Positions 35,181-45,062 of a DNA stretch of 64,000 nt are shown here, one piece after another. The number at the start of each line of letters is the position of its first letter. The stretch's first letter is position 1. The stretch covers positions 1 to 64,000 of the forward strand of contig JAPLNI010000020.1 in the NCBI GenBank assembly GCA_026692865.1, read 5' to 3'. A program made the translations under genes and the position numbers. Origin of the DNA: Planctomycetota bacterium. Lineage in GTDB: Bacteria; Planctomycetota; Planctomycetia; Pirellulales; Pirellulaceae. Under the pieces are notes generated by a model, which was given only the letters and a program-made list of their open reading frames with translations, did not search any database and was not told the DNA's origin.

Positions 35181-36830
35181 TCAAGGCCTCGGACCGTAAA
35201 TGGGCAACTCTTGACCACGTTCATGAGCGCCGATATCCGGGCCACGGCCCTCGTATGGCTTATTCACGTTTGAGATCAACTGAGCGGCATCCACCATGGA
35301 ACTGGAGGATTTTGGCCTGAGATCCGGGGGATTGTAAACTTTGCCAGGGTCACTGGGAAACACGACTTGCTCAAAGAGTTCGATAGGATCGCCTTGGATC
35401 TGCAGCCCATGTGGCTCAAACTCCGTTCCTGGCAGTTTAGTAAAATTCCAAGAACGAAACTTGCCTTCGAAGGGGATCCCATGAGTGCCATAGGCATTGT
35501 GATCGAAGCTGCAATGAGGACCAAACTGCTGGACGTCGACAGCACGCCCGCGGCCAGGGCTGTAACCGCCAAATTTTGTGTCGGGAGCCTTGCCGCCGAC
35601 GAAAAGATTGTTTCGGAAAACTGTGTGATCAAACGGTTCGCTGGTGTAATTGCCGAGACCATCGCCTGCTTTGACCACCGTATTGTGTAGGATGACGTCT
35701 CCGTGGCTGAACCGATGGAGCTTGAATCCGCTGTAGCTGAGATTGAACATTACGTTGCGAATGAAGTAATTTGGGCCGCCCAAGCCAGGTTGCGAACTAA
35801 TGCCCACGAAGCAATTGGTGATGCGATTGCGCATCACACGGCAATTGCTTAACGCAAAATCGACTTCGATTCCGTCATCCAGTCCGATGCTAATGTCATT
35901 GTTGTACCAATCGTTGCACATCTGGACGGCTGCACCGCTGTCCTCCATGTGCGAAAGGCAATCACGAAATCCAAAGACACGATTGTGGCATATTACATTG
36001 CCGCTACCGGTGATCTGAATTCCTTCGCCTTCGTTATCGCCGCCGGCACCCATGATCGATCGATCCCAGGCGTGGATACCATGGATCAAATTGTCGGCAA
36101 TGTATCCATTGGTCATGCCCGGCTTGTAGGCTTTGATGCCCCACTGCGATTTAATTTTGCAACGCATGACTGCGCAATGCTCCGTACCGTTCAGTCGTAC
36201 TGGACCGTTGACGGTAACGCCATCGAGATAAACCCATTTGCGATCAGTAAGGCCCACCTCACTAAAGATCGCCTTGCCGCTGAGGGAGCGATAGATAATC
36301 GGCCTACCGGACTCACCGTCTTTGCTGAATTGAAACGGGCCGTAGTCGCCATCCGCTAAGATGACTACATCGCCGGACACTGCGTTGTTCAATCCGCCGG
36401 GACCAGCCTTGGTGATACGAGCGTTCGCGGCTTCCTTAGGAAAGGAACGCGTCCGAGCGATTACTATTTCTTGCGACGTACCACCGTCAGGATCCGACAG
36501 ATTCAGCTGAATTTCATAGCTTGTGTCGGGCTCGAGATCAAAGATGCTGCCGCTCAGTCGGTTTGTCCATTGGACGATGGGAGAAGTTTTTTGGCTGGAT
36601 CCAGCGGGTACTCGTTGCAGTGGCATCGCCTTATGCCATTGCTTCGTGCCTTCAACTCGAAACATTGCATCACATTTTGCATTCAGATTGTCGTCTCCGT
36701 CGATCTGCCATTCGACGGCAAGATTGGTCATGGTGGGATACGGAGTAGTCACTTGTCCAGGCTTTGTCGCATCCGACGCGAGAGCCGAAGAGGTCAACAC
36801 AACAAGAACGAGACAAAAAATTTGTATCAT
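35181..36830 (-). CDS. Secreted right-handed beta-helix protein with fibronectin-III-like domain
   Basis: A 549-residue protein with a signal peptide (1-18), a fibronectin-III-like domain (about 27-130; IFDLEPDTSYEIQLNLSDPD), and a parallel beta-helix (about 140-480). The helix shows repeated rungs (HCAVMRCKIKSQWGIKAY, GIQITGSGNVICHNRVFGF, LSNCRVMRNRITNCFVGI, HTVFRNNLFVG). This fold is typical of polysaccharide lyases and related enzymes (PbH1 repeats). No lyase family could be assigned. It ends with DIGAHERG, a tail often seen in such proteins (DIGA-E). It is probably extracellular and acts on polysaccharide; the substrate is unknown. Confidence 0.82.
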   Translation of the reverse strand: MIQIFCLVLVVLTSSALASDATKPGQVTTPYPTMTNLAVEWQIDGDDNLNAKCDAMFRVEGTKQWHKAMPLQRVPAGSSQKTSPIVQWTNRLSGSIFDLEPDTSYEIQLNLSDPDGGTSQEIVIARTRSFPKEAANARITKAGPGGLNNAVSGDVVILADGDYGPFQFSKDGESGRPIIYRSLSGKAIFSEVGLTDRKWVYLDGVTVNGPVRLNGTEHCAVMRCKIKSQWGIKAYKPGMTNGYIADNLIHGIHAWDRSIMGAGGDNEGEGIQITGSGNVICHNRVFGFRDCLSHMEDSGAAVQMCNDWYNNDISIGLDDGIEVDFALSNCRVMRNRITNCFVGISSQPGLGGPNYFIRNVMFNLSYSGFKLHRFSHGDVILHNTVVKAGDGLGNYTSEPFDHTVFRNNLFVGGKAPDTKFGGYSPGRGRAVDVQQFGPHCSFDHNAYGTHGIPFEGKFRSWNFTKLPGTEFEPHGLQIQGDPIELFEQVVFPSDPGKVYNPPDLRPKSSSSMVDAAQLISNVNKPYEGRGPDIGAHERGQELPIYGPRP

Positions 36831-37547
36831 CGGATAGATAATTGAGAGTAAAGGTAGGTGGGATGAATACTTATTCTAGCACGTCGACACGTCCGACTGG
36901 CGGTCGCAATGGAGATGATCCTGTCGCAAAATCTTTTGGCCATGCACCAAAGTCTCAACGTCTCCTTCACCGACTACACGGATCGTATGCGGATCGCGGA
37001 AGCTTGCATTGCCATGCGGTTTGCAGACTACTAACCCCGCGCTGGTACATGCCATGGATGGATGAACTGCTGTGACCAGCTTAGGAGCCTCACGCAGCGC
37101 GATGGCTTCCACTTCGCGCTTTTACCCAATCGTCTTCTGTACTGGCGAGGCGTCAAACCGACGCGCTTTTCAAATTAACTGCAGAACGCACTTTGGTCGT
37201 AAGAGCCGGTTTCCAGGGCGATGGTGCCGATGGAGGCATCCGTGCCCTACGATTGCTGGCAGGCACTATCATCGCAAGTTTTTGGCCGTGGTGGCGCCAT
37301 TTTTCCGAGTGAGAAGATCAATCTCGGTGTGGCATAGGTTATGACAGCCCTTCGGGCTTGATTTCAACTAGCCGTATTTGGACCGCCGCGAGCAGCTCCC
37401 CGCCGACCTGGATGCACTCTTGGGGAACAAAAGTGCTGTCGGTGTTCTGGAAGGCGGACACTGAATGGCATGAGCTGGCGTTTATCACCGAAAGCCATGA
37501 ACTGCGTCTCAGCCTCGATGGCCAAATTGGGTTGAGCGAGTCAATGA
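36831..37547. other. Degraded region, no intact gene
   Basis: About 700 bp of broken frames before the RAYT remnant. Short protein-like stretches exist (for example LNVSFTDYTDRMRIAEAC near 36960), but they do not join into a recognisable gene. It belongs to the same graveyard as the fragments downstream. Confidence 0.4.
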
Positions 37548-37682
37548 AAAAGCTTACCCAGGTCGAGTTGGATGCGGTTCGATTGTGTGCTCAACGAGGA
37601 AGCCCCTTGGGCGATGCAAATTGGGTAGAATCAACTGCAAGACGGCTAAATTTGGAATCAACCCTTAGGCCTCGCGGACGTT
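37548..37682 (+). pseudogene. C-terminal remnant of a REP-associated tyrosine transposase (RAYT)
   Basis: The frame reads LTQVELDAVRLCAQRGSPLG then DANWVESTARRLNLESTLRP then RGR, the standard C-terminus of planctomycete/proteobacterial RAYT transposases (IS200-like Y1 HUH fold). The HUH and Tyr catalytic parts are missing. It is fused directly to the C-terminal part of a sulfatase at about 37683, so a recombination junction lies here. Confidence 0.75.
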
Positions 37683-37994
37683 ATCAAGTACGACCATTAC
37701 CCACACTATGGAGCACAACACGGCGCGCCCTTTGGAGCTATTAGCAGCGGTGACTGGAAGCTCATAGAATGGTATGACTGCCCCGTGCTCGAACTCTTCA
37801 ATCTCCGCGATGATCCCGGCGAAAAGTCTAACCTCGCGAAAAAACAACCTGCTCAAACCGAGGCGCTGCATCGACAACTCTTCGCCTGGCGTCGGGAAGT
37901 GAAAGCCATCATGCCTACGCCGAATCCCGATTACCAACCTGTCAATGCACCCGCCAAGACAACGAAACCTTCCACCAAAAAGAAAACATCATGA
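37683..37994 (+). pseudogene. C-terminal remnant of a sulfatase
   Basis: 104 codons with the C-terminal sulfatase pattern: YDHYPHYGAQHGAPFGAISS, GDWKLIEWYDCP, VLELFNLRDDPGEKSNLAKK, and the tail MPTPNPDYQP. The N-terminal catalytic domain with the CxPxR motif is gone; the upstream sequence is a RAYT remnant. The TGA overlaps the ATG of the intact sulfatase gene (ATGA), so it was once the first gene of a sulfatase pair. Confidence 0.82.
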
Positions 37995-39406
37995 AGCGTA
38001 TCTGCATCCTTGCTGTACTGTTCTGTTCTCTCTGTGTTCCAAGCAACGCTACCGAGCGTCCCAACGTCATCTTGATCCTCGCCGATGACATGGGCTGGCA
38101 TGACCCGGCGTGTTTTGGCGGAAAAGCCGTGCCCACACCGCACTTGGATGCGTTGGCGGCCTCCGGCCTAAGAATGACACGATTCTACTCCTCCAGCGCC
38201 GTGTGCACGCCCACTCGCGCCGCTATTGTGAGCGGGCGCTATCCGCTTCGCTTTGACATTCGCACTCACTTTTCGGATGACGAGTCGCACTTGCCACGCG
38301 GCGTCACCACGCTGCCCAAGCTCTTGAAGCAAAACGGCTATCAAACCGCGCACGTCGGCAAATGGCATCTCGGCGGACTACACCTAGCGCATGCCAAAAA
38401 TCGCGATACGAGTATCCCCGGGCCTCGCGAACATGGTTTCGATCATTACCTTTGCCAAAACGAGGAGCCGCCACTGCGGCCTCGCCTGGGCAATGAGCGG
38501 CGGCTATACACCGATGGTGGCACATGCTTGCTGCGCGATGACGAGCCGGTTTCGGAGAGCGATCCCTATTTCAAAATGCATCTCACCGATATTATCGGCG
38601 CGGAGAGCATTCGTTTGGTGGAGCAGTTTCACGCGGCGAAGAAGCCCTTCTTTCTCAACATCTGGCATCTCGTGCCGCATTTGCCATATGAGCCAGGCAG
38701 CGAACCGCATTGGTCAGCCACCGCCGCGCCTGGCATCAGCGATGACCAGCACCGCTTCCGCTCCATGCTCGCCCATATGGATGCCACCATCGGCGATCTC
38801 CTGAAGAAGCTTGATCAGCTCAGCATCCGCGAAAACACTCTCATCGTGCTCACCAGCGACAACGGCGGTGTGTTTGAGGGGGACATCGGCCCGCTCAAAG
38901 GGGGCAAGACGGATCTGCATGAAGGCGGCATCCGCGTCTCCTTCATTGCATCCTGGCCAGGAAAAATCCCTGCCGGCCGCAGCACCACCTCCATTGGCAA
39001 CACCGTCGACCTCCTGCCCACCCTCTGCGCTGCTGTCGGAGCCACCGTGCCCGACGCAGCACAAGTGGATGGCGTAAATCTGCTCCCACATTGGCAAAGC
39101 GGAGCAGCCATTACCCGCAGCGACCCGCTGCTCTGGCAACTCGATCTTTATCCGAAGCTACAACGTCACTACCCCAAGCCCAAGCCCTACGCGACCGAGG
39201 TGGCGATGGAGGGAGAATGGAAGCTTCTCTGCCGCGATGCGATGCCACTGGAGCTTTTCGACCTTGAAGCCGATCTCGCTGAGACCACCAACCAGCTCGA
39301 CAATCAACCTGAGATCGTCGCGCGGCTCGCTCGCAGCGTGCGAGCCTTCCTCGATGCCCCGCGCGACTCAAGCGGCATCGCAAAGCAACGCAGAGTCGGG
39401 AAATGA
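37991..39406 (+). CDS. Secreted type I sulfatase
   Basis: A 471-residue arylsulfatase-like enzyme with signal peptide (about 1-20). The formylglycine motif CTPTR begins at C72 (the conserved Cys is kept, so a Cys-type maturase is needed). Metal ligands include the DD pair at 32-33 (LILADDMGW) and DNG in LTSDNGGVF. HVGKWHLGG and the C-terminal ELFDLEADLAETTNQLDN complete the pattern. It would remove sulfate esters from polysaccharide outside the cytoplasm. Codons are visibly richer in G/C at third positions than in the flanking genes, suggesting transfer. It overlaps a sulfatase remnant upstream and is followed by a broken sialate O-acetylesterase, so the cluster once acted on a sulfated, acetylated glycan. 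Confidence 0.93.
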   Translation: MKRICILAVLFCSLCVPSNATERPNVILILADDMGWHDPACFGGKAVPTPHLDALAASGLRMTRFYSSSAVCTPTRAAIVSGRYPLRFDIRTHFSDDESHLPRGVTTLPKLLKQNGYQTAHVGKWHLGGLHLAHAKNRDTSIPGPREHGFDHYLCQNEEPPLRPRLGNERRLYTDGGTCLLRDDEPVSESDPYFKMHLTDIIGAESIRLVEQFHAAKKPFFLNIWHLVPHLPYEPGSEPHWSATAAPGISDDQHRFRSMLAHMDATIGDLLKKLDQLSIRENTLIVLTSDNGGVFEGDIGPLKGGKTDLHEGGIRVSFIASWPGKIPAGRSTTSIGNTVDLLPTLCAAVGATVPDAAQVDGVNLLPHWQSGAAITRSDPLLWQLDLYPKLQRHYPKPKPYATEVAMEGEWKLLCRDAMPLELFDLEADLAETTNQLDNQPEIVARLARSVRAFLDAPRDSSGIAKQRRVGK

Positions 39407-39427
39407 GAGTTGGAAACCAAATCATGA

Positions 39428-40027
39428 ATGTATATCCAAGAAAAGCCAAATGAATTCCGCCTTAGCTTCCTAATCGCCCTCCTCCTTGTGCCGCTGGCCG
39501 TGCTGCGTGCCGACGAATTGAGGCTGCCCTCGATCTTCTCCGATCACATGGTGCTGCAATGCGGGAAAGCAGCGCCTGTGTGGGGCTGGGCCGATCTGGG
39601 TGAGCAGATCGTGTTGGAGTTTGCCGGTCCGAGCAAGAGCACGACGGCGAACGCCGATGGAAGATGGACGGTCAAGCTCGATGCCCTCGAAGACAGCGAT
39701 GCTCCCGCGAGCTGGTCGTGAAGTCGCTCACTCGTAACCGCAGCGAGGACCTTGGCGGACGATGTGCAGGGCTACTGGACGGTGGCGCGACCGGGCACCA
39801 CGGAAGATTTCATCGCGGCGGGGTACTACTTCGCGAAAACAATCCAGAGTGAGCTGAAGACACCCGTCGGTCTCATCAAAGTATGCTGGGGCGGCTCGAA
39901 GGTGGAGCCTCGGATCAGTCCGGAATCACTCGCCACTGTGCCCGAGCTTGCCGCCGCCGCGAAGAACCGCGAAGAACATGGACGCGATGAGCGAGCGCAA
40001 CCAAAATCGCCTTTCGCGAGTGGTTGA
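39428..40027 (+). pseudogene. Sialate O-acetylesterase-like remnant
   Basis: The N-terminus is intact: signal-like LSFLIALLLVPLAVLRA, then LPSIFSDHMVLQCGKAAPVW, then ADLGEQIVLEFAG. The frame ends at a TGA near 39721. After a shift it resumes as GYYFAKTIQSELKTPVGLIK, then VCWGGSKVEPRISPESL, and stops at 40027. A large internal deletion and the loss of the C-terminal half remove most of the catalytic domain. Base composition resembles the intact sulfatase just upstream. Confidence 0.82.
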
Positions 40028-40186
40028 AGCAAACATAACGCGCGGATCGCCCTGCAAAGGATGTGACGCCGTTGATCAACGGACCGATTTCGAAAGATGA
40101 CTGTTGGGTGTCGGCGAAGGACAGAGGGCCGGTGTCCGATCACGAATGGCTTCCAACGGTGCGGTCGAGTGTCCTAATTTGAAATC

Positions 40187-40413
40187 TTAATAGTCGTTCA
40201 AGCCAGTCGTCGATGGATCCGCACCTGCAACCGGCCAATACGCATCCGGGACAAATACTAGCATATTGCCGATGCATACATGCGCTTCTTTGGCGCGAAT
40301 GTCAGCCCGTCCTTGGCATCGCTAGCACGCGAGGTTCGCAGGGACGCAAAGAAAGGTAGACTGATCGGAATGCCCGCAGCCTGCAGCAAATGTCGACGAT
40401 GAAGATAACTCAT
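40187..40413 (-). pseudogene. N-terminal fragment of a DUF1552 protein
   Basis: From ATG 40413 (AAGGA 5 bases upstream) the frame reads a Tat-like start MSYLHRRHLLQAAGIPISLP, then FFASL and KKRM. A frameshift near 40270 leads to CIGNMLVFVPDAYWPVAGAD and a stop at 40187. This matches the first 70 or so residues of a DUF1552 protein such as the intact one at 52797-54185. The rest is missing. Confidence 0.7.
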
Positions 40414-40790
40414 GGGAATCCTTGTCGAGGGTGGGGGGATGCGCCGACGCACTATTGCAGCGATAGCCGCTAGTATATCAGTGTAAATGACTGTAGACAT
40501 AGCTGAAATTGAACAGAGCTGGATTTCCCATGCGAGCATCATGCAGATTGTCCAAGCCTTAGAAGACACATTTTCCCCTGCACCACAAATACAGCGGACG
40601 AGCCCCTTTTTGGGTTTGAAGGAAAATCAACTTACAAACGAGGTAAAGTCCCCCGACAAGGCTGGAAATCGATTAGATTAAAGGAACGTGATTCCAAGTC
40701 TCGATGGATCCTACCCGGACTTCACTTTGCGTGAGTCGCCCATTCCCCCCACCCCAACCTATCCTTCGATCGATCCTGAGCCAATCGCAA
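40414..40790. other. Intergenic region upstream of the PSD1 operon
   Basis: No gene is seen. A pyrimidine-rich stretch lies at 40740-40765. The promoter for the PSD1-DUF1501 operon probably lies here, but no confident -35/-10 boxes were found. Confidence 0.35.
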
Positions 40791-43460
40791 ATGAATAGCA
40801 TGTGCTATAGATATTTGAGTAGTATCCGATCGATTGGCGTTGGTTGCTTTGGATCGGTAGGTCTCGCTCTCGCTGCGTTATATTGTCCCTATGCATCGGC
40901 GGAAACGGACCTCTACACTACCAAGGTCGTCCCGTTGCTTCAAGAAAAGTGCGTCGCATGCCATGGCCCTGTGAAAAGCGAAGCTGGTCTGCGCCTGGAT
41001 GCAGCCAAACTGATCCGGCAAGGGGCGACTTCCGGTTCGATTGTCGATTCGAATTCTCCTAACAACAGCATACTCCTGCAACGCGTTGCCGCGAACTCGG
41101 AAGAACGTATGCCACCCTCCGATGCTGGGGTCGCCCTGAAGAACGAGGAAATCGAGCTGCTTCGCCAATGGATCGTTGCTGGAATGCCAGCACCCGAACA
41201 TGAAGAATTCATCGCTAGTCCAGCCGACCACTGGTCGTTTCGCCCCTTGGGTTCTCGTCGATTAGAAGAGGCTTCGTCAACGCCATCGAAGCCGATCTTG
41301 GCCATAGACCAGCTTCTGGCGAATGTGCATGCAGCCAAGAATCTTGAACCTCTTCCCCCAACGGATAATTACACATTGTTGCGACGGCTCACTTTCGGTT
41401 TGACAGGATTGCCGCCGACCGTCGAAGAGATTCAATCTTTTCTTGCGGACGAGAGTCCCGATGCGTACGAAAAACGAGTTGATCAATTGCTTGACAGGCC
41501 ATCGTACGGAGAACGTTGGGCAAGGCACTGGATGGATGTTTGGCGATACAGCGATTGGGATGGATACAAAGAAGAAGTGCGTGGCAGTCAGCGCAACATC
41601 TGGCATTGGCGTGATTGGATCGTTGAATCGTTGAACAACAACAAATCGTATAAGCAGATGGTTTTGGAGATGTTGGCTGCCGACGAACTCTACCCACTCG
41701 ACCCAAACGCCTTAAGAGCGACTGGCTTCTTGGCTCGCAACTACCATCGATCCAATCGCAATATCTGGTTGGACGCTACCGTCGAGCATACCTCCAAAGC
41801 ACTTCTTGGACTAACCGTGCAATGCGCGAAATGCCACGATCACAAATACGATCCGATTTCCCAAGTAGATTACTATCGCTATCGGGCATTGTTCGAACCA
41901 CATCACGTGCGAACCGAAAAGGCACCATCCGATGCAACTCCACCGGCACCACCGATTCCGAGAATTTATGACTCCGACCTGAATGTTGCAACCTATCTGT
42001 TCTATCGTGGAGACGACAAACATCCGGCCAAGGATACACCGATAACGCCGGGCGTTCCATCCTCGCTTCCCATCCCGTGCGAACTTTCTATCGACTCCGT
42101 TTCGCTCCCAATCGATGCGATCATGCCCGAACTGATCCCAAAGAACGAGCGACTTGCGATCGACGCTGCGTGGAAAAAATGTGACAACGCACTCGATCAA
42201 CTGAACGCAGCATTTGCCAAAAAGAAATCAGCAGAGCGAAACGAAGTAACCTCCAACAACGATTTCGACTTAGCTTTCGAACTTGCCAAATTTCGGGAAG
42301 CCCAGACCGCGCTTGAGTCGTTACAGTCTCGATATGCCGCCGACAAAGCAAAGCACCTCGCAGACGACGAGTCCTTGGCTCAAACCAAAAGCAAAGCTGC
42401 AATAGAAGCCGAAGAACGATGGATGGAAGCCAACGCTGAACTGCAATGGAGGAATGCCCAGCGCGCTGTCATTGCGGCAGAAAAGTCAAACGTCGAGGAC
42501 GAGACTAGAAAGAAGGCAGCCTACGATAAGGCGAAAAAAGAACTAGAAAAGACGACCGAGACCTATCACAAATGGCGAAAGCCCGACGATACGGTTCGGC
42601 TGAAGAATTACACTTCGGTCGTGAAGGGATATCCGAAGCAATCGACCGGTCGTCGGTCTGCGTTGGCTCACTGGATTGTGGATCCTGCAAACCCCCTTAC
42701 CGCGAGAGTCGCGGTCAACCATATCTGGGCAAGGCACTTTGGCGCTCCCTTGGTGGCCAACACCTTCGATTTCGGTCTCAAGTCACCGAAACCTGAATTG
42801 TTAGAGTTGCTGGACTATCTAGCCAATCGTTTGTTAGAGAGTGACTGGGACATGAAGGCGTTGCACCGTGAGATAGTCACTTCGCACGCCTACCGACGTG
42901 CTTCGAGTGATGACGAAACCAGGACGGCGTCATGGAAAGCGATCGATCCCGATAACAAATATTGTTGGCGATTCAATCCACTCCGTCTGGAGGCCGAAGC
43001 TGTACGCGATAGCGTTCTTGCATCGAGCCGACTGATAGACGACACAATGGGCGGCCCTGATGTAAGCCAAGATTCTGGCGAAACGGTATACCGACGAAGT
43101 CTTTACTTTAGGACGGCCTATGAAAAGCAAATGACGATGATGGTTCTTTTCGATTCGGCGAATCCATCTGAATGCTACATACGTCGGCCAAGTATTGTTC
43201 CGCAGCAAGCTTTAGTTCTTGCGAATAGCACTTTGTGCCGCGTAGCTTCTCGAACGCTTGCCGATCGACTTTGGAAAGAGACGAAGCAAGACTCGCGAGA
43301 ATTTGTACGACTGTTGTTTCTTTCGACGTTGAATCGGCCACCTTCCGAGGCGGAATACGAGTCATGTTCCGAGTACTTGAGCCAATCCAGCTTAGGATCC
43401 CCCCATCAAAGTTTGGCTCATGTTTTGATAAACCACAATGACTTTGTCACCGTGCGATAG
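40791..43460 (+). CDS. PSCyt1-PSCyt2-PSD1 (DUF1549/DUF1553) secreted cytochrome protein
   Basis: An 889-residue exported protein with a signal peptide (about 1-37). PSCyt1 is a c-type cytochrome domain with CVACH at 54-58. PSCyt2 (DUF1549) covers about 175-370, with RLTFGLTGLPPT, GERWARHWMDVWRYSD and a second CxxCH (CAKCHDHKYDP). A long polar coiled-coil-like insert (about 460-600) precedes PSD1 (DUF1553, about 620-860; RSALAHWIVDPANPLTARVA, NHIWARHFG, RRSLYFRTAYEKQMTMM). These families are largely limited to Planctomycetes and Verrucomicrobia; electron transfer in the periplasm is assumed. The ATG at 40791 is chosen because the signal peptide follows. The DUF1501 gene starts 12 bp later. Confidence 0.92.
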   Translation: MNSMCYRYLSSIRSIGVGCFGSVGLALAALYCPYASAETDLYTTKVVPLLQEKCVACHGPVKSEAGLRLDAAKLIRQGATSGSIVDSNSPNNSILLQRVAANSEERMPPSDAGVALKNEEIELLRQWIVAGMPAPEHEEFIASPADHWSFRPLGSRRLEEASSTPSKPILAIDQLLANVHAAKNLEPLPPTDNYTLLRRLTFGLTGLPPTVEEIQSFLADESPDAYEKRVDQLLDRPSYGERWARHWMDVWRYSDWDGYKEEVRGSQRNIWHWRDWIVESLNNNKSYKQMVLEMLAADELYPLDPNALRATGFLARNYHRSNRNIWLDATVEHTSKALLGLTVQCAKCHDHKYDPISQVDYYRYRALFEPHHVRTEKAPSDATPPAPPIPRIYDSDLNVATYLFYRGDDKHPAKDTPITPGVPSSLPIPCELSIDSVSLPIDAIMPELIPKNERLAIDAAWKKCDNALDQLNAAFAKKKSAERNEVTSNNDFDLAFELAKFREAQTALESLQSRYAADKAKHLADDESLAQTKSKAAIEAEERWMEANAELQWRNAQRAVIAAEKSNVEDETRKKAAYDKAKKELEKTTETYHKWRKPDDTVRLKNYTSVVKGYPKQSTGRRSALAHWIVDPANPLTARVAVNHIWARHFGAPLVANTFDFGLKSPKPELLELLDYLANRLLESDWDMKALHREIVTSHAYRRASSDDETRTASWKAIDPDNKYCWRFNPLRLEAEAVRDSVLASSRLIDDTMGGPDVSQDSGETVYRRSLYFRTAYEKQMTMMVLFDSANPSECYIRRPSIVPQQALVLANSTLCRVASRTLADRLWKETKQDSREFVRLLFLSTLNRPPSEAEYESCSEYLSQSSLGSPHQSLAHVLINHNDFVTVR

Positions 43461-43472
43461 GAACCTCCAACT

Positions 43473-44948
43473 ATGAAACCAAATACGAATCCGACAAAAC
43501 CGCTCTCGAGACGGGCGTTGCTGGTCGATGCTGGTATGGGCTTCGGATCGATCGCCCTGACTTCGATGCTTGCACAAGATCGTATCCTGGGAGCTGACGA
43601 TGTGGATCCGAAATCGCTCATCAAGCGGTTCGCCCCGAAAGCAAAGAGTGTGATTTGGCTTTTTATGATTGGTGGTACTAGTCATATGGAGTCGTTTGAC
43701 CCCAAACCAACGCTCAATGAGTTTGCAGGAAAGACGATTTCGGAAACTCCGTTTGCAGATGTGCTGAAATCTCCTTACATGGCCAACGAGCGCGTGGTCG
43801 CATTCGACCCGAACAATGGATTTGTTCGGACGGAGATTTATCCTTTGCAAGTCGGTTACAAGAAATGGGGACAGAGTGGATTGGAGATTAGCGAGTGGTG
43901 GCCTCATGTGGCCGAGTGCGCGGATGATCTCTGCCTCATTCGTTCGATGTGGACGGAGGACAGCAATCACGGCGCGCAATTGCAGTTTCATACGGGCCGT
44001 CATCGCGTAGACGGTTTCTTTCCAACGATAGGCTCGTGGGTCAACTACGGACTAGGCTCGCTGAATGAAAACCTACCTCAGTTTGTGGTCATGGGAGTCC
44101 CTACTGCCGATTGTTGCGGTGGGCAAGAAACCCATCGCGCGAATTATCTTGGACCGCAATACGATGGAATCCCGCTCAAGGTGGATTCGAAGGACCCATT
44201 GCCTTATGCTCGGCCACCGCAAGATGTCAAGGCGGATGTGCAGTCGAGCGAGTTTGAGTTTCTTCGCAAATTGAACCAGATCACCGCAGAGAAGTTTCCA
44301 GAGGATGAAGCCATCCGTGCACGGATGAAGTCTTACGAACTCGCGTTTCGAATGCAAATGGCAGTCCCTGAAGTCGTATCTTTTGATCAAGAATCGAAAA
44401 AGACATTAGAAGACTATGGGCTCGAGCAAAAGGAAACCCGAACCTTTGGCGGACAACTCTTGACTGCTCGCCGGTTGGTCGAACGTGGCGTTCGGTTTGT
44501 GCAGGTTTATCACGGTAGCAATGGAGGGGCGGGTAGTTGGGATGCTCATTCCAATCTAAAGGCGGGGCATTCCAAGCTGTGCAAAGAGGTCGATCAGCCG
44601 ATTGGTGCGCTCCTGAAGGATCTGAAGCAGCGAGGATTGTTGGATGAAACGTTAGTCGTTTGGGCGACCGAGTTTGGCAGAACACCAGGCTCGCAAAGTT
44701 CGAATGGTCGCGATCATCATCCTTACGGTTTCTCGGTTTGGATGGCAGGCGGTGGGATTCGAGGTGGTATGGCGCACGGCAAAACGGACGAGTTGGGATT
44801 TCATGCAGTCGAGGACCGGCATTACGTAACGGACATCCATGCGACGGTTCTTCATCAACTAGGAATCGAGCCTCATTCGTTAGTGGTACCAGGCCGAAAA
44901 CGTCTAGAACGAGACTTCGGCCAACCTATCCGCGCAATCATGACTTAG
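43473..44948 (+). CDS. DUF1501 protein
   Basis: A 491-residue protein with a Tat-type N-terminus (LSRRALLVDAGMGFGSIALT). The DUF1501 fold belongs to the alkaline phosphatase/sulfatase superfamily. Visible segments are IWLFMIGGTSHMESFDPKPT, DDLCLIRSMWTEDSNHGAQL, GSWDAHSNLKAGHSKLCKEV, DETLVVWATEFGRTPGSQSS, NGRDHHPYGFSVWMAGGGIR and VTDIHATVLHQLGIEP. It lies 12 bp after the PSD1 gene and is the usual partner of such cytochromes. The enzyme activity is unknown. It converges on an opposed DUF1501 gene 114 bp away. Confidence 0.93.
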   Translation: MKPNTNPTKPLSRRALLVDAGMGFGSIALTSMLAQDRILGADDVDPKSLIKRFAPKAKSVIWLFMIGGTSHMESFDPKPTLNEFAGKTISETPFADVLKSPYMANERVVAFDPNNGFVRTEIYPLQVGYKKWGQSGLEISEWWPHVAECADDLCLIRSMWTEDSNHGAQLQFHTGRHRVDGFFPTIGSWVNYGLGSLNENLPQFVVMGVPTADCCGGQETHRANYLGPQYDGIPLKVDSKDPLPYARPPQDVKADVQSSEFEFLRKLNQITAEKFPEDEAIRARMKSYELAFRMQMAVPEVVSFDQESKKTLEDYGLEQKETRTFGGQLLTARRLVERGVRFVQVYHGSNGGAGSWDAHSNLKAGHSKLCKEVDQPIGALLKDLKQRGLLDETLVVWATEFGRTPGSQSSNGRDHHPYGFSVWMAGGGIRGGMAHGKTDELGFHAVEDRHYVTDIHATVLHQLGIEPHSLVVPGRKRLERDFGQPIRAIMT

Positions 44949-45062
44949 TCGGAATTGCGAAACGTGTTTGTTACCGCTTGAAGCAGCACGACTCGATCCG
45001 CTTAAGCGTTGATGTCGATCTTGCCGGGGCGATTGAAGGTAAGGTCTTCGATCGCGATGCTT

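Noticed and set aside
44949-45062. Possible bidirectional terminator between the convergent DUF1501 genes
   Set aside because: No clear GC-rich hairpin with T-tract was found by eye.
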